Shown here: positions 27,901 to 42,900 of the stretch, one piece after another
Layout of the letters: every line of letters starts with the position of its first letter
How positions within the stretch are numbered: the first letter of the stretch is position 1
Assembly: GCA_949358305.1 (NCBI GenBank)
Contig: OX442314.1
Coordinates: forward strand, 16,113,060 to 16,177,059
DNA from: Strigamia acuminata
Lineage: Eukaryota > Arthropoda > Chilopoda > Geophilomorpha > Linotaeniidae
Length of the DNA: 64,000 nucleotides
Reading direction: 5' to 3'
Made by a program: the position numbers and the translations under genes
The notes under the pieces: model-generated
Told to the model about the DNA's origin: nothing
What the model saw: the letters and a program-made list of their open reading frames with translations, nothing else
Databases searched by the model: none

Positions 27901-30900
27901 ATTTCTTTCATTTACCCAACGAATTGTGGTTGTGGTTCCCTTATTTAAACATAATTTAGCATTTTGGGAGGTGGATGTTTCACCTAAAGTGTTTATGACA
28001 CTAACGTTCGAGGCGGCCATTTTGAATTTGGTTGTAAAAACCAAATCCCGGCATAAACCGATTCGTAACCACTCCAATCGTGGTTTGGGTTTTTGCGGTT
28101 TTTGGTGATGGTTTTTGGCTGTTTTTAATGCTTTTCGGTTTATAGAAATGGTAAAAACCGTAAAAAAAAAATTGAAACTTTGAATGCGCCTGTGTTTGAA
28201 ATTGAAGGCGAAAGGTCATAAAGTTGAACCGATTTTATTTTATTTCAAAATTAGATATTTTATTTTATTTATTTATTTTTATTTTTCAAACAGTTTTTTA
28301 ATTTTACTGTATGTGTTTCATTTCATCTATCTTCAATCTATCTTCAATTGTCGGAATGTTTTTGATTTCCTTAATCTCAAGTCCAAGTTTCAATTAAGCT
28401 GATTAGTTTGGTCGTATACGTCTATCTGTTGACTGAAACTTATATCACATAATACCTTATGTGCACAAGCGCCCAATAAAACACACCATTATCGTAACAA
28501 GAAACTAACTGTTTAAGAGTCGGAGGGCAAACTTTGCTACTGCAAACGTTAACGGTCGGGCCGAAAAGCTTAGATGTTTTATTAAAAAGATAAAAAAAAA
28601 TTCAGCGAGTTTTGGAGGCCATTAATCATTTTATTTCCTGATACCTGAAGTTAAAACTAACAACTTGTACTTAATTTTGTTTTCGTAAAATTTCCTCGAA
28701 ATAATTTTCAGGAAGAAATAACATTCTGGGAAATAATCTTGAATTTGATCTCGGCGGAATGTATCATTAGGTCGTAATTGATACTCCGTATATAAACTTG
28801 TCATATTACAAGAGGTTATTTATAAACGACTTAATATTTAGTGTTTTTGGGGTTTAAGAAGGGTTAGTTTCTACTTTGATGTTTTAATTCGCAGATTCAA
28901 TAAATTTCATTAGCATAAAGATCATTGCAGTGATGCAGAAAATTTGTTTTTAAATCTAATTAGAGATTGATTTCACCGTTCATTAAAGGTAATAATGTAG
29001 CTTTTAGGTAAATGTGTAATTTTATAGGTAATGCACGAGGAATCTGATCTAACACTCGTCGCGTTCGCTGATAATAACACGCGATAGAAGAATGGGAAGT
29101 GCACTGTTTACGAGCGCATACGCATCTAGAGTTTCTAAGTGAAAATTTGTCATTGCGCCAATCGATATTCTTCAACAAGTTCGGCTGTCATTTGGCTTTG
29201 CCACATGCAATTCTGTATGAAGCCGACATTTTGTGACATTTACACAAATATGGTAGCAGATGGTCCGGATTTGCAACTAGCGACCACTTGCGGCCGCAGA
29301 TAACGTTCAACCGCAAGTGTCAATCGTCTGCTCGGGCCAGCCATCGCCAAATAAATTAGAATGTCACATCTTCTCTCAAACGATTATCAAATTAGCTGCT
29401 ATTTTTAAGCATGCCCCATGATGAGTAGCGCCTTTTCAAGCACCAAAGTGCATCTTAAAGTGCTTTTTTAACGACCCGCGAGGAGTATTAAGAAGACTTA
29501 GAAATCGTATAATTTAAATGGTAACAAGTGGGTACACGATAAACACGAAAAATCTCTTGAATTTGAAGTTGTTGTTTTCGTTTTGCGTTAAAACAGAATA
29601 AAAGTGGAACAATTTAATTGGTATTAGATGCAGTAATGATATGGTATTTGGATTTAATGCACTTTTGAAGCTCTTAATTTTATTGGTCTTTGATTTAAAT
29701 GAGGAGAATGATGAATATGATGTAAATTTGATACTTTAATGAGATTGAACCGATTGGCAGCCATACAAACGTAGAGTGCAATTGATTGCTGTTGCTTTGT
29801 GGAATATGTTCTCCACCAACCCTCTTATCTGTATGCCTCCATTTTCTAATTATTGTTTTTCGCTGCTTGTGCGTCATTTTTCCTTATAACGATGTTATTT
29901 TTTTTTCTTTTTCCAAACGCCAATAAAAGTCTGTAACTCTATTTTGTTATTTATGCGATTTTGATTTAACATTCACTCTTGATTCTATGTTTATAATTTA
30001 TACCGTCATTTGAAATTACATGTTTACAACTTTTACCTTTTGAGTTGAAAATCCCCTGTGGTTATGAAAAGAGCCAATCAAACGAAAATTCCGAATAAGA
30101 AAAATGAATAAATAACAATTTTATTTTTCAACATTTTCTTTGAAATATGCAATAATTTTATTCAAGTTTAAATAAATGTAAATTATATAGACATAAAACG
30201 AGAAGGGAAAAAAATTAGAATACGGAATTTCAAAAAATGACAAAATGTTATTAATATTTTGACTTATAAATTAAAATGGTATATATATATTTCGGAAAAA
30301 ATAATTAAGACACCCATGCGACTTTCTAGAAGCTTTGCGTGGTATGATACGCCATTTTTGTCTCATTCTATCATAGTTTTACTCTCGGTTTTACCAAATT
30401 GACGAATCGACTTTAGAAACTATTAAAACAGCTGGAGATATTTCTGCATACATAAATATCGTGTAAACAGTTTAATTAAGGTCTTAATACATTTTTTGTC
30501 AAAACTGATTTGCATTGCCGTGAAGTTTTTGATTCAAAGCTTCATTAATCTCCCACTAAGTTCGAGATGGCTGTGCGTGCGTATATCAAAACACAATTGT
30601 TTATTTTGTACATTTCTAAACAGAAAATTGACTTATTTATTTTATCTTCTGCGAGTTTATTTATTCAAAATTTCGTATTCACGACGTTTAAAAAAACATA
30701 AATATTTTGTTAATATTTTGTAAAGAAATTGTAAAGGGAATGAAGCAGGTTAGAGAATGTAACTAATTAATGATTGACCCACTGTAAGATCCATCCATGA
30801 ATGCGGAGGCAATTAAAATGCATCTGATATGAAGTGGAGAAGAGTAAACAAGGAGTAATTTGAATATCCTTTCTTTTTTGTTCATGAATCATGAATCCAT

Positions 30901-33900
30901 GTATAGATTGTCTACCACTCCTGCGGTCAAATTCGCTGATGCAAATGAGAAACATGCATATTTTTTTTTGCTTAGTTATGAAAATATTATACCTGCATTG
31001 ATGGGAACAAGATTTTCATGTACTTTCGTATTAAATATTTATCTTTTAAGGGGGAAAAGAAAAGTGGGCAAACAAATGTGGAGTTTGAGCAGTGGTTGGT
31101 ATAAAAAGAGATTTTATTACGTCTTTGTTAACAGTAGGTGAGTTTAATAATATTTTACCTTATTGTTGTGCTCGCTTCACCGCTCTTCAATGCTGGAAAT
31201 GACATTATTTTTACGAAAATGGTAGCTGGATTTATCGTCAAAATGACGTCATTTCTTGTTTTTATACGCGGTCAAGCAAGGAAGGCAGCAAAGTGAAATA
31301 TTGAACTCAAAAATCAAAATTATTTTAAAATTCTTTATTTTTTATTGATGAGTGGAAAATTCATTTCTTTTTGTTGAAGGTTACGTGATAATTCTTAGAT
31401 TTCTGAATTTACAAGGAATGAATTATAAGTGAATTACTGACAAAATTGTTTTCTAAGAAAATTGCGCGATTGAGAAACGATTTGCTAAGAAATACGGCAT
31501 TTGGTATGTGAGACGGCTTGCTACAAATGTATCTAGCAATGAGTGAGATGTTTTCTTCCGTTTTTAATCTTCTTACACATTATTATCTTCTAATACAGCA
31601 GATAATGGAGCTATACAAAGCAAACATGATTCTCTTCGTTGTTGCTAAAGAAAACAACTCTTAATCGTTGCTGTTTTCATAACTCTTTTGATTCTTTTTA
31701 CTTTTTATCTTGTAATATTTATTGATCTTTATATTTATATTCCCTCTGGAAATAAAACCGGAAAGTTTGTTTGCAGACCTGGATTTTCTAAAATGAGTCC
31801 GATATCAAAACAACCTCTCTGAGCTAATTTATTTGATTTTTTAATATTGGCCTTTAAAGCTGAGATAATGTATTTCAGAACAACAATCTTTCTGGTTATT
31901 TTACTGCAAATTTTCAACATGATAAGAGTTATAAACAAATTAGTTTATAAACTAATATAAACTAAATTATGTTTTCACAATTTGTGAAAAGTTATCGGTT
32001 CATTTGCCTTAATTATATGCAATTGATTAGTTTAAGTGTGGTAAGTCCACAACTGCATATTTTATACTTTAATCGCGATGATTTAAAGTTGCGGACAAAC
32101 TGATATATGTTTATTTATTGTTAATTTATTTATTTGCAGGTAAAAATTTCAGAACTAAATTTGGACCCTGACAAAAAGCTATTCATCATCACCTTTGTGG
32201 TTTGCGGCTGTGTGGCCGGGGTTCTGATTGCTGTGGTTCTTTTTTATATCATTCGACGTCATGCAAAGTCCAAAGAGAAACTTCAGGCTCTCGGCCAACA
32301 GGATACAGAGCCTAGTCATGATTACCAGGTACTTTTCAAGATTTTATTTTTATTTTTTTCTATTTTTTTCTATTTTACTTTCTGAAATGAAACAGTCATG
32401 AATTCAATCTACAAATTCTTTATACATAATTTGATTGCTTATTTGAGGTCGCGTATGACGACAAATCTCTAAGTAAAAAAAGAGAGCTCAACTTGTCTAA
32501 AACAAATGGTACAGCAACTGGTGTCTTCTTTTCTTATGGCGGGATATAGGACTACGGTAGTCGTTGCATCAATGGTGATGTTGGGACTGAGGGAATGGAC
32601 AATGTCATAAAGTTTGTTGCTGATTTGTTATGAATATAATAGGATGCCCTAAACTGTTTGTTTACAGTTTCAGAATATGTAGAATCAGGAATATTTTACT
32701 TTAAATTAGCTGCTTCTCTTTTTAATTGAAATTTGAGCTAGTTTTATGTTTTATGTTTTCTTCAAAAAGAATTTACATGACTTTCTACTTAAGTTACGGC
32801 AACATAATAAGGACAAAGGAAATTGCACGTAGTTCTTTGAAAAAGAAAAATGAATAGGTGCGTTCTCAATTGGTTAAGCAAATACTAAAAGAACTGCTTT
32901 AACCAATAGAAATAAGTGAAATAAATGCGCAAATCACAATATTATAAGTGACACAAAAAAATATGACGTAGAAAACGTCATATCCTGAAATAAAAACTTA
33001 AAAATTTAAGCAGATTTTTCTTAACCAATTTGAACGCACTATTGTGTTCATTTCTTTCCATTTAACACCAGTATAGTTGGGTTTGTGGTTAATTGAAGGA
33101 GCACTTTCGTTTTTGGCTAAAGCTAAATAAGGAATGAGTAAGAAGGCCCTTCCTTTCTTTTTCCTGGAATTCTGAACAGAGGAAAAAACAGTCTCCTTCA
33201 AGGGATTTTTTTTTAGTAACACATGACCTGATGGCTTAACTTTTCTTGAAGTAAGTTTCTACCTATATATGCTTTCGGGTTTTTTTTTCTTTTCTTAAAC
33301 CGAAACTGGGTTACCGCTTAGCTTCCAAGGCTTAGCGATAACTTACCTACATGCGGTATTTTTATTTTTATTAAGCCTGGTTCAAATTTGCGGATACGCT
33401 GCGGAATTGTTGCATCCATTGTAGCAAACCCCGGTTTCCTATTTTTCCGCGCGATTTTTTTCCGCAGCCAATCACAGCTCTTTGTAGCAAACCCCGGATG
33501 CAACAATTCCGCAGCGTATCCGTAAGTAAGCTTCTTGCAATTCGTCTGTTTCCATGACTACTTTTTAAAAAAAAATCATCTTACTCTGGTATTCTTTTGT
33601 GTCCTTTTAGTCTGGCTGTTGCTTGGATTTTGGTAATTAGTTTCTTACGTGGAAGTCGTTTTCCTTCAAGTGAAATGATGTAGTTGCTATGCAACAAGTT
33701 TATTAAGCGACTTGGCAAGCAATTAAGCGAACTTGTCAGTTCTTTGCAAGTGAGCAACAACGTCTAGATGTTTCTGCAACTACTGGTCTCAACCCGCAAT
33801 TGCACATGCAATTATTGACCAAAAATAATTCTTGTTTATGATGCACAAAAGTGGGCTAAAAGTCGAAATTAATTTAGCTTTACAATGTTGTGAATTAACC

Positions 33901-36900
33901 CATTATTTGCACACGAGAGAGAAGTAGTTGTTGTTATAAAATCAAAAAAAGGAAACACTTTTAATTCGATAGAGTAACTGATTGGTTGGTGATTAATTTC
34001 TGAATTTTCTTCGTCTCTAAAGATTTCGAGAATGCGATAAGCCATTTAAACGAAAACATGGAGTTGAAAGTGGGATCTCTAGAGGATATAGCAGGCAAAA
34101 CTTTTGGTTGCAAAACAGAGCAACTTCCTGTTTTTCTTATTCATTTACACACTTCAAGTCGGATACTCAGGCAAGATTGTTTTCATCTGCTATCGCTTAA
34201 GGGCACTGTTTCATTTTAAACTTCCATTGGATTTTTTTTTTGTCTGTGTGAACAAGTTAATGTAATTGGACATTCCCAGTCGAGCATGAAATTTAATTGT
34301 GATCGGTATTCACCATATGGTAGAACGAAGGAAAAAATGGCGAAAAATCCTTTACACCAATATTCATATGTGGATGTTGATTCAAATCTAATTAAGTTGG
34401 TTTTGAAATTTTTTAATTTTGGTTTTAATTTTTTTTTTTTTTATATATGTCGGGGAGACGAGAGATAATTTATTGGTTCAGACTTTACGACACATTTAAC
34501 GCATTGATTTATGAGTAAAGAAATGAAAATAGATTTTAATTTGAAACGAACGTGCTTCAATATTATCTATTTATGTATGATAAGCGTCAAGTTCTAAGTC
34601 GTTTTTTAAATTATAGTTATTATGCTGACACTTCAACTCTTGGCATATTAATGGCTACATAAAGGTCTTTGGGTTTTGCCGTTGGCGGTTATAGGGTTAA
34701 AAGACGAACCAACCGATGCAACATGAAACTTATGGAAAGAGGCAAGGAGAAAGCAAAGGCATAATTAGAAATCTGATCTTTGGGTCTTGCTTTGAGATTA
34801 ATAAAGCTCGGCATCATCTTACAAAAGTTCCTTATTGTGTTTCTTGAAGATGGAGTAGAGTTTGATTTCTATTTTTTTATTTTTTATTATCGGCTACGTT
34901 TTTCGTACATGGAGTTTTGTGATAATGAAATTATTCTAAGAACAGGTGGTTTTTGATACAGATGAGGTCGGAATTGGAATGTGATGGGATGCTTTTAGAA
35001 ATTACCGATAATTTTTTTGAAGATTTTTTTTTTTTTGAGAAATCTTTTTGTTTTGTGCTGGTTCTCTGCACACATTCATGAAATTTTTAATTTTGCGCGA
35101 ATAAGAATTAAAAATAGAGAAAGGGAATATGTAACTGCAAAAACGATAGGAACGGCTTGCCATGCTGATCACCTGTTACCAATAGAACACAGAAGTTAAG
35201 CAGCATTGGGCCTAGTCATGGTCAGTACTTGGATGGTAACCCCAGTTGTTTTTCCATCCTTGGCTGATCTAGGTACTCGTTCCTATGGCAAAGAAATCTG
35301 CCATCTATAAAATACCTCAACTGGTTTTTTTTGTGGTGATCTCAGTTGTCAGTGCGAATGCAAGGTTGGGTCCTTATGAAAGTTGTCTCACGGATCGCAA
35401 ATCAATTTAAGGGGTACAAAACACGTCTCGGCGCATCAGTATCGATTGATTTGTGTGGAAATAATTTTTTTTTAAAATATGAATGCTCGTTCTATTGCAT
35501 CCGAACTGAACGAATGGCCATTTTGGAGTTGATCGATTCAATAAACAACGAACTTGCAATGGCAAATACAATCACGAGTTGAAGGTGTATTGTTTGTCAA
35601 TGAATTAAATAAAATTAGAAAAGAATTAGTAAATCTTTTTGGAAAAGTCACTGTCCCGAGACCTTACGAAACAATGGCGCCACAGGAAAAGGTGGAGAGA
35701 GTTGTACCCTAGGAGGGAAATGGGAAAAAAGAAATATATCAATTATGGAAACAAAAACTCTTTTCTGATTAATGTATCGGTAATAGTTCTCGTTCTTAAA
35801 ATTTTGAGTGGCAGTTAGAGAAAATTCATAATTTACCTCCTGCAACCCAAATTTCTGGTTGAAAAAAATTAAATGGCTCAGACTCCATAAAGTCCCCCGT
35901 CTGCCGGACGAGTGCTTTACTAAATAAGCTGGTAGGCCTATTCATAATGCAACTATGACGTCAAGTAGTTGAAAAATGTAGGCTTTATTTCCCGAATCGT
36001 GATTAAATAAGGAGGACTCGGATTCAGGTACTTGTGAATTCCTTTGATTCTAGTGAAATTAGATCTGCGCATGCGTAGTAGTGATATTGAGCTTAGTGAA
36101 GATTCCCCTGGTGAGCACTGTTGATAAAAAAACACATACCTTAGTTCTTTTTATTGGTAAAACTAATTTATTTTTAGTTTGGATAAATTGGTAACAGGAT
36201 TTACTTATACATTTAGTTTATCGCTATGTTTCAGTATTGAAACAGCAAAAGAAAATTCTTTTATACGTAATATTTGATCCGTTTTTCCTTTGATGTAACA
36301 ATAAAGTGTTGCTTTAGTCCTCTCTTTTCTCCAGGGAAAGTGAGTCAGTTGGATTGTGCATTAAACTGATAACTGTTTACTTTCATAGCATTGTGATCAG
36401 AGATTTCAGCATGCAACTTGAATAAAATCGATTATTTTCATTTGAAGTTAGCAAGAGATGCTCCTTGTCTTTAAAGTCAGTCACCTTTAATAAAAGGATG
36501 TAATTTAACGATGTTTTTTTCACCTCTTGGCTACTTCATGAATGTTTAACGCGAGAAGTCAAAAACCTTCGACCAGGATCGGAATTCATCTGTGGTATCG
36601 CCGAGTTTCAAGCTGTAAGAAATATGGGGACCTTACATTTTATTACTTTTATTACATTTTACATTTATTACTTCAACTTGGAGTTGAAGCAGGAATTGGT
36701 GTCAACGTCAAGAATTTTTGGACACAAGCAGCTCGCGTTGCGTTAGTTTTCTTGCGCTATGTCTAGTGTGAAGACAAGTGTGAACCCAGCTTTAGATAGC
36801 TATAACCCGGATAAAAGGGTTAATAGCGTTGTTTCATATTTTTTTCCTGTCACAAGGTTAAATTAAATAGTAATCCAGAGATTATCTTTTTTATTTTTTT

Positions 36901-39900
36901 TATTCTGAGGCCTCTGAAATGTAATCACGGGGCACTACTCTGTAGGGTATTTTGCCTCGTCGGAAATCCAGCCCTGGCTTTGATTATGGTTGAAATCATT
37001 TGATTGAAAAATAAATAAAAGGCAATATTGATTTTTTTGTAAGTTTTCTTTGGGCTTTTGGTTTTGTTGTATTTCGTATACATAATTTTTTAATTTGGGT
37101 TGGAGTTGATAAATTGATAATTGCATCCCTTGAGTGTTCATTAATGTATGGCTTCTGACTTTTGCATGCACGGTCTTCTAAAATTGAAGGGTTCATTCTT
37201 CGACGTAATTTCAATATTACCATATGCTGAATCGTTCTAAAACTTGTTTTAAACATTGATAAAAATCAATGATGCAGTAGCTTTTTTTTATTATTATTTT
37301 TTTATTCAATTTGAAATTGGTTTTTGGCTCAAGTTTACCAATTAAGGTTGAGGAAATTTGATGCATGGTAAAAATGGCGGCACCATTCTTTTGTGGCATT
37401 TTTTGAGTTGATCACTTTTTTTAGAATATAAAATAAAAATTAAATTGTTTGGTATTTTACTTAAATACATATGTTGATAACAACAATGCGTAAAATCAGA
37501 TTTGAAATTGAATTGATTTTTAAAATCGCCATTTTAACATTTCTTCTCCAGTTTTAAATTAAATAAATAACAATTTTCTTATGATTGGTCCAACCATTGA
37601 AAATGATCTAATAATGTTCAATTAAATACCGAGCTATTTGTCCAAATGTAATTTTAGCTTTTCTTAGAAGCATCTAAGGATGAAACCATAGTAAAGATCG
37701 AAAACAACTTTTCGCAGTAATGTTGTTCTAGCTTGATTATTAATATTTTGTTGCCTACAGGTTGTGCAAATGTAGTTTGAGAAGATAATATGAGAATAGT
37801 AATTTGAGTTTCTATAACAACTGTCACGATGTGCAGATGGATAGGTATCACAATTGAATCATATTGCATCAATGAGAGACAAACAACTCAATTTAAATCA
37901 TCTTCTTTGGGTCAGAATAGACTTCGTTACGACCTCGTATTCTCCCTTTTTCCCTCTCACAGAAATCTCATCATTTGGCTAAAAAAAAGTGTGGCGTCGC
38001 CAAACACAATTGGGGCAAACTATTGAAAAGCTTTTTATAAAATACTGTATAAAAATTTTAGTGCTAAATTCTTGAATTTTGGATCTAAAATTAAACAATG
38101 CACTTTTAGCATTTCCGGGTATTAGATAGGAGTCCAGTCTACGGTTCCAAGTATTTGTTTTTAAGTCCAGCAAATGTGGAAAAATTGTTCATCCTAATTA
38201 AAGAAAACATTTTTAATTTAATTTTTTTAATTTTTTTAATTATAAATTAATAAAGGTTTGTATTAAACAACATTAGACAACAATAAGATCCTGGGTTTTG
38301 TGCTCAGCTTAGTGCTACAAATTTGGATGTTCGTAAGTTGAAGACCTGCTGTACCCGGTTTAGAAGAATTTCAAAAATAAATATAAATAAATAAACTTTT
38401 ACGCAAAATAATTCCAAGTTTGTAATTATTTGTCTTGAAGCCCAGGTGCAGCCAACAGCGATGGGAAAATTTTGTGGGTAGAACATCGTAATGCGATCCG
38501 GAATGTAGAAATGATTACAAGTATTGTTGGTGTAATGTTGAAATGGCAATATCTTTTTCTTGTAGTGTTGTGTAGTGCCACAAGGGCGGCACTAATTTTG
38601 TTTAGTCTACTCCAAGTATTACTTTACTGCCTCTTCCTAATGTATAATATCTTCAAGATTATTAACAACTATTAGTATGAGTTTTATGATATTAAAAACT
38701 AAAGAATTCGTTTAAACTGTCGATTAAAAAACTTATTTTTGTTCCTGGGCGTAATTTTATGGATCGCTTAAGTATAGTTCAGTGAAACCTTGTCACTTGT
38801 TTTGCGAAGGAAATGTCAAGAATTGTCTTCAAATCTATAATTGTGCTAAGATTCAAAGCTTTTCCTCCAAGCCTTAAAATTTTAATCAGTTTGTGGCGCA
38901 CAAATAACACTAATTTGGCTTCATGAACTCGCCTTCACATTTTCAGGGTGATTATTGTTCTCAGTGATTTCTGGGCGACTATTTGTCTACAATTTTCTCA
39001 GATATTTTCGCCAGATTCAGTTGACGACGTATAGGAAAATGCTTGGCGCTATGCCACACATTGAAGCACTTTTGGTAAAATGCACGGAAGCTAAATTAAC
39101 TTTTAACCTGGAATTGCCAAGGGAGAAAAAAGGTTTATATTTTCAAAAGTTAGAAAAATCTGTATGTTTGCTTCAAAAATGCGGAGAAATGACCACATTA
39201 CCATGAATTCTGCTCTACCAGTCGGAATAAGGATTATTTACATTATCAATATCCGGCTGCTGTTTTTTCAATGTAATGCTTCGTATCGTCTTCTATTTTT
39301 TAGTGATTTGTTCCCCAGGTTGCCAAATCAGCTTTTTTTTGGATTTGTTTTTGTTCTTTTGTATTTTCTTAGGTTTCAGCTCTTCGGGGAGTAAACTTGA
39401 GTCATATTTTGAAAAATTTTTAATTATTTTTTTCCTTCTTTTGTGTGCACTATATATACGTTACTAGGGTATATATATTTGATACGGGGTTTCTGGAAAA
39501 GTAAACAAGTTTTTCGCTTCGCTTATCTTTGTTATCATATTCCTGCGTTGAGTCGCTCGGCGAATTGTGAAATGAAGATTGGAAACAAGTTGGAGTCACT
39601 TAGTCTTAATTTTGTTATTTAAAAATGAGGGTATTTGTGCGGAATTAAAAAGGTATGAAATTAGACTGTGCATTTATTGATGTATTTTAATTAAGTAGAA
39701 GTTGAATACACAGAGTTTGAATGCGGGTCATTTCAAAGGAATGTGAGTGTTGAAGATTTGCCTGCATTTCTTTCTCTGTGCGCTCTCTAGTTTTAACTTG
39801 AAGCAATAGTTTTATATTCTCCCTTTTTAAATATTTGGAGTTGGAGGGAGGCAAGATTGGATTGAAATATTTAAATAAAAATGAAGTTTCTCCCTGCATT

Positions 39901-42900
39901 CTTTCCCCGACTTCTTGCAAAATTAAATTACAAATTTGAAGGGAAAAAGGAATAGAAAGAAATTGCAAAACTACGTTACAATAACAACAGTTCCAAATTT
40001 ATTTTGAAAAAATTTTTATAAAATTATTATTGTAGGATTTGTGTCGTCAAAGGATGGCCAACAAGAACAATGAGAAATCAGAAGCGATTCAAGTGGCTCA
40101 AAGGGTTACCAGTTTATCCCGAGAGAGTGAAGCTTCTGTTCGCAGCTCTTCGAGCCGTTCGAGTACCTCGTCCTGGTAAGATGGCGCTTATAAAATTTAA
40201 TTAGTTTGCTTGATGAATAAATTAAAGCTTTGAAGTGTATGCCCGACCATACAGTTAGGCGCTGCAAGGTTTTAAAATTAAAGAAACCATGAAATTTTAT
40301 AAAATATAAGTTTTTAGTTTGCAAAAAAAGTTGTGTGGTTATTAAACTAGTTACTGTATAAAGAAATTAAGAAATTAATTAATTAATTAATGTTTCAGGA
40401 GTGAAGAACCAGTTACATCCAATATGGACATTTCAACTGGACACATGGTGTTGGTAAGCAAAATGCTGCATTTGGTTTTGTATCTTGTTTCTCTTCTGCT
40501 TGCTGCTTGGATATGGTTGTTTGGATGGAAAATTTTGGTTGTTGCCATGGAGGCTGAGCTCATTGATTGCTGATTAAGACATTAATGGAGCAGGATTAAC
40601 GACCTATTTTGGGGTTGGTCTTTTGTCTTTCTACATACATGTAATTCGTTAAGCCAACAGGTTCACGGGGTTATACATTTTTAAAGTACCTAAGCACAAA
40701 ACTTCACTTAAATCGAGGCAACCATTTAATGTGGCTGTTGAAAGTTTTGTTTTTAAATTATCCGGGCGCCCAGACTTAAGGGGCGCATTAATGTACCCAA
40801 AATTCACTGTCTAGCATTTAAAACAATGAAAAATGGGGTGCACAAACAATCGGAGCCGGCCTTTTACACACAAGAACCATTTAACAGCTTCTAAATTGAG
40901 TGAAATGCTTCTCACATGTTTACATGGCCAAAATATTCCTCTATTTCCAAAGAGTTTTTTTGATGTTTGAAAGAAACTATTTTTTAAAAAAAGGAACTGA
41001 GTTGATTAAGTGCGTTTAATCCTAGTGGGATAAGTAAAATGCCTTGTAGAAGGCAGAAGCGACGACAATTTTCTCTTGGTTTTTCAAAAGTCGCTTTAAT
41101 TTTAAGTCTTACAGCTCAGTGATGGCCGCTAACGACCATTCTCTGTTTTAGTGGTCACTCGTAAGTCATTTTCGTGTAAGAAAAACCAAAAGGAAAAGTC
41201 ACAAAGTGAAAATGCCAACATTTGTGAATGCTGGCCTAAGCCTGATAATACGGGGTTTACTGGCATGCTGGAAAACTCACTTCAGACCGGCATGCATGCA
41301 GCAGATTGCGGGGTAATGTGGTAAGAAGTAATGTTTCTGCGGTTCTTTTCTGCTAATTTTGATCCTAAATGATTATTAAAGTTGACCGATTTTTATGCAA
41401 AATGAGAATTTTGAGATGATACATAAATGATGCACTGTATTTTAAGCTTCATCGCTCTAATAATAATGACGGCTTCCTGCTGGTTACGGCTTTGTAGTGC
41501 TTAATTATAATTAGAGCTTAGTTTTTTAATGAAATATAAGTTGAGTTTTTCGGTTTTTTTAACAATTTATTTTTGTTTGTTCGCTTGTTTAGTCGTACAT
41601 GGAAGATCACCTGAAAAATAAAGACCGATTAGAACAAGAATGGGTGGCGCTGTGTGCCTACGAAGCCGAACCATGTAACATGTCATCTGCTAATGCAACT
41701 GATAATGTTAAAAAAAATAGATATCCAGAAGTACTTCCATATGACCATTCACGGGTCGTTCTCAATGATCTCACTAACATCAATGGAAGTGATTACATCA
41801 ATGCCAGTACAATTGTGAGAATTATTTACGAAATGTGAAATATCTCTTTTTGTTTTTAATAATTCTTTTTGTTTATCCAATTCAAGACCGATCACGATCC
41901 GCGAAATCCAGCGTACATTGCTACACAAGGTCCCTTACCGCATACTGCAGCAGATTTTTGGCAGGTATGTTTAAAATTGCAAAATATTTTCGTGGAAATG
42001 AAAAAATGTTTTGTAATTATAATTTTTTATTTTGCGAGTTAATAAATTTCTAATTTTTTGTTGCAATTAACATACAAGGATTAATTTATTTGGATTAGCA
42101 TAATCGTACTTTGTCTGTGACCTTGAGGAGTATTGGTTTTTTTTTATTTTTATTTTGTGGATTTACATTAGGCCTAATTATGTTTTTGAGATTTTTTTTC
42201 TGAAACAAATTTTATTGGCTGCCGCGCCATTGCCAATAAATGTGATTGAAAAAATGGAGGAGTTGTGCAGATTTGATTAGATTAAGATTGTCACTTGTTT
42301 AAAGGTATTAAACGTAATTGATTGCAAAAGAACAAATACGCGCGTTCAATTAGTGAAGTTTGATGCGTTTGACAATTGCGGCGAGCAGCAAATGAAATTT
42401 TAAGCTCGGTTGCTTTAGTTAATTATAATTTGTTAATTGAGTGGTTCCGAATTGCTAGAATTCTTTTTAGTATTGTTCGTAATAACAGTACCGACCATTC
42501 ACGTGATTTAAACCCAAATCGTGAGCATTGAAGTTAGATACAGAGTATAGTACATTAACAGTTTTGAATACATTTATTTGAAAAGGTCATTTTAGCAGAT
42601 TACAAGCGGTTTAATCTTTTGGGAATTGATGTGCAAGTGCAAGCTCATTAAAGCATGTTTTCTTTTTTCTTTTTTTTTTATCTGCTCAGTTGGTGTGGGA
42701 GCAAGGAAGTGTGGTCGTTGTAACATTAACCCGATTGGTGGAGAATGGCATCGCGATGTGCCATCGATATTGGCCAGAAGAAGGCAGCGAACTTTATCAT
42801 ATTTACGAGGTAAAAATCGAAGAAATGACAATGATTAATTTAAGATTAATTTACAAAAATGTTCACCAGAATCTAAATTGGTTGAAGGTGCTTCACATTT

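Larger units (their letters stand above)
9930..32139 (+). other. 22.2-kb PTPRN intron
   Basis: It splits the luminal domain from the membrane span. It holds the Tc1-like element, a MITE at 27769, X-boxes, the two candidate internal promoters and low-complexity tracts. No other exon with conserved coding is visible on either strand. Confidence 0.8.
32329..40035 (+). other. 7.7-kb PTPRN intron
   Basis: It contains a MITE (32856), the perfect inverted repeat (33391), the 5S-derived element (35153) and X-box motifs (33683, 37808); the remainder is AT-rich without recognisable genes. Confidence 0.8.
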
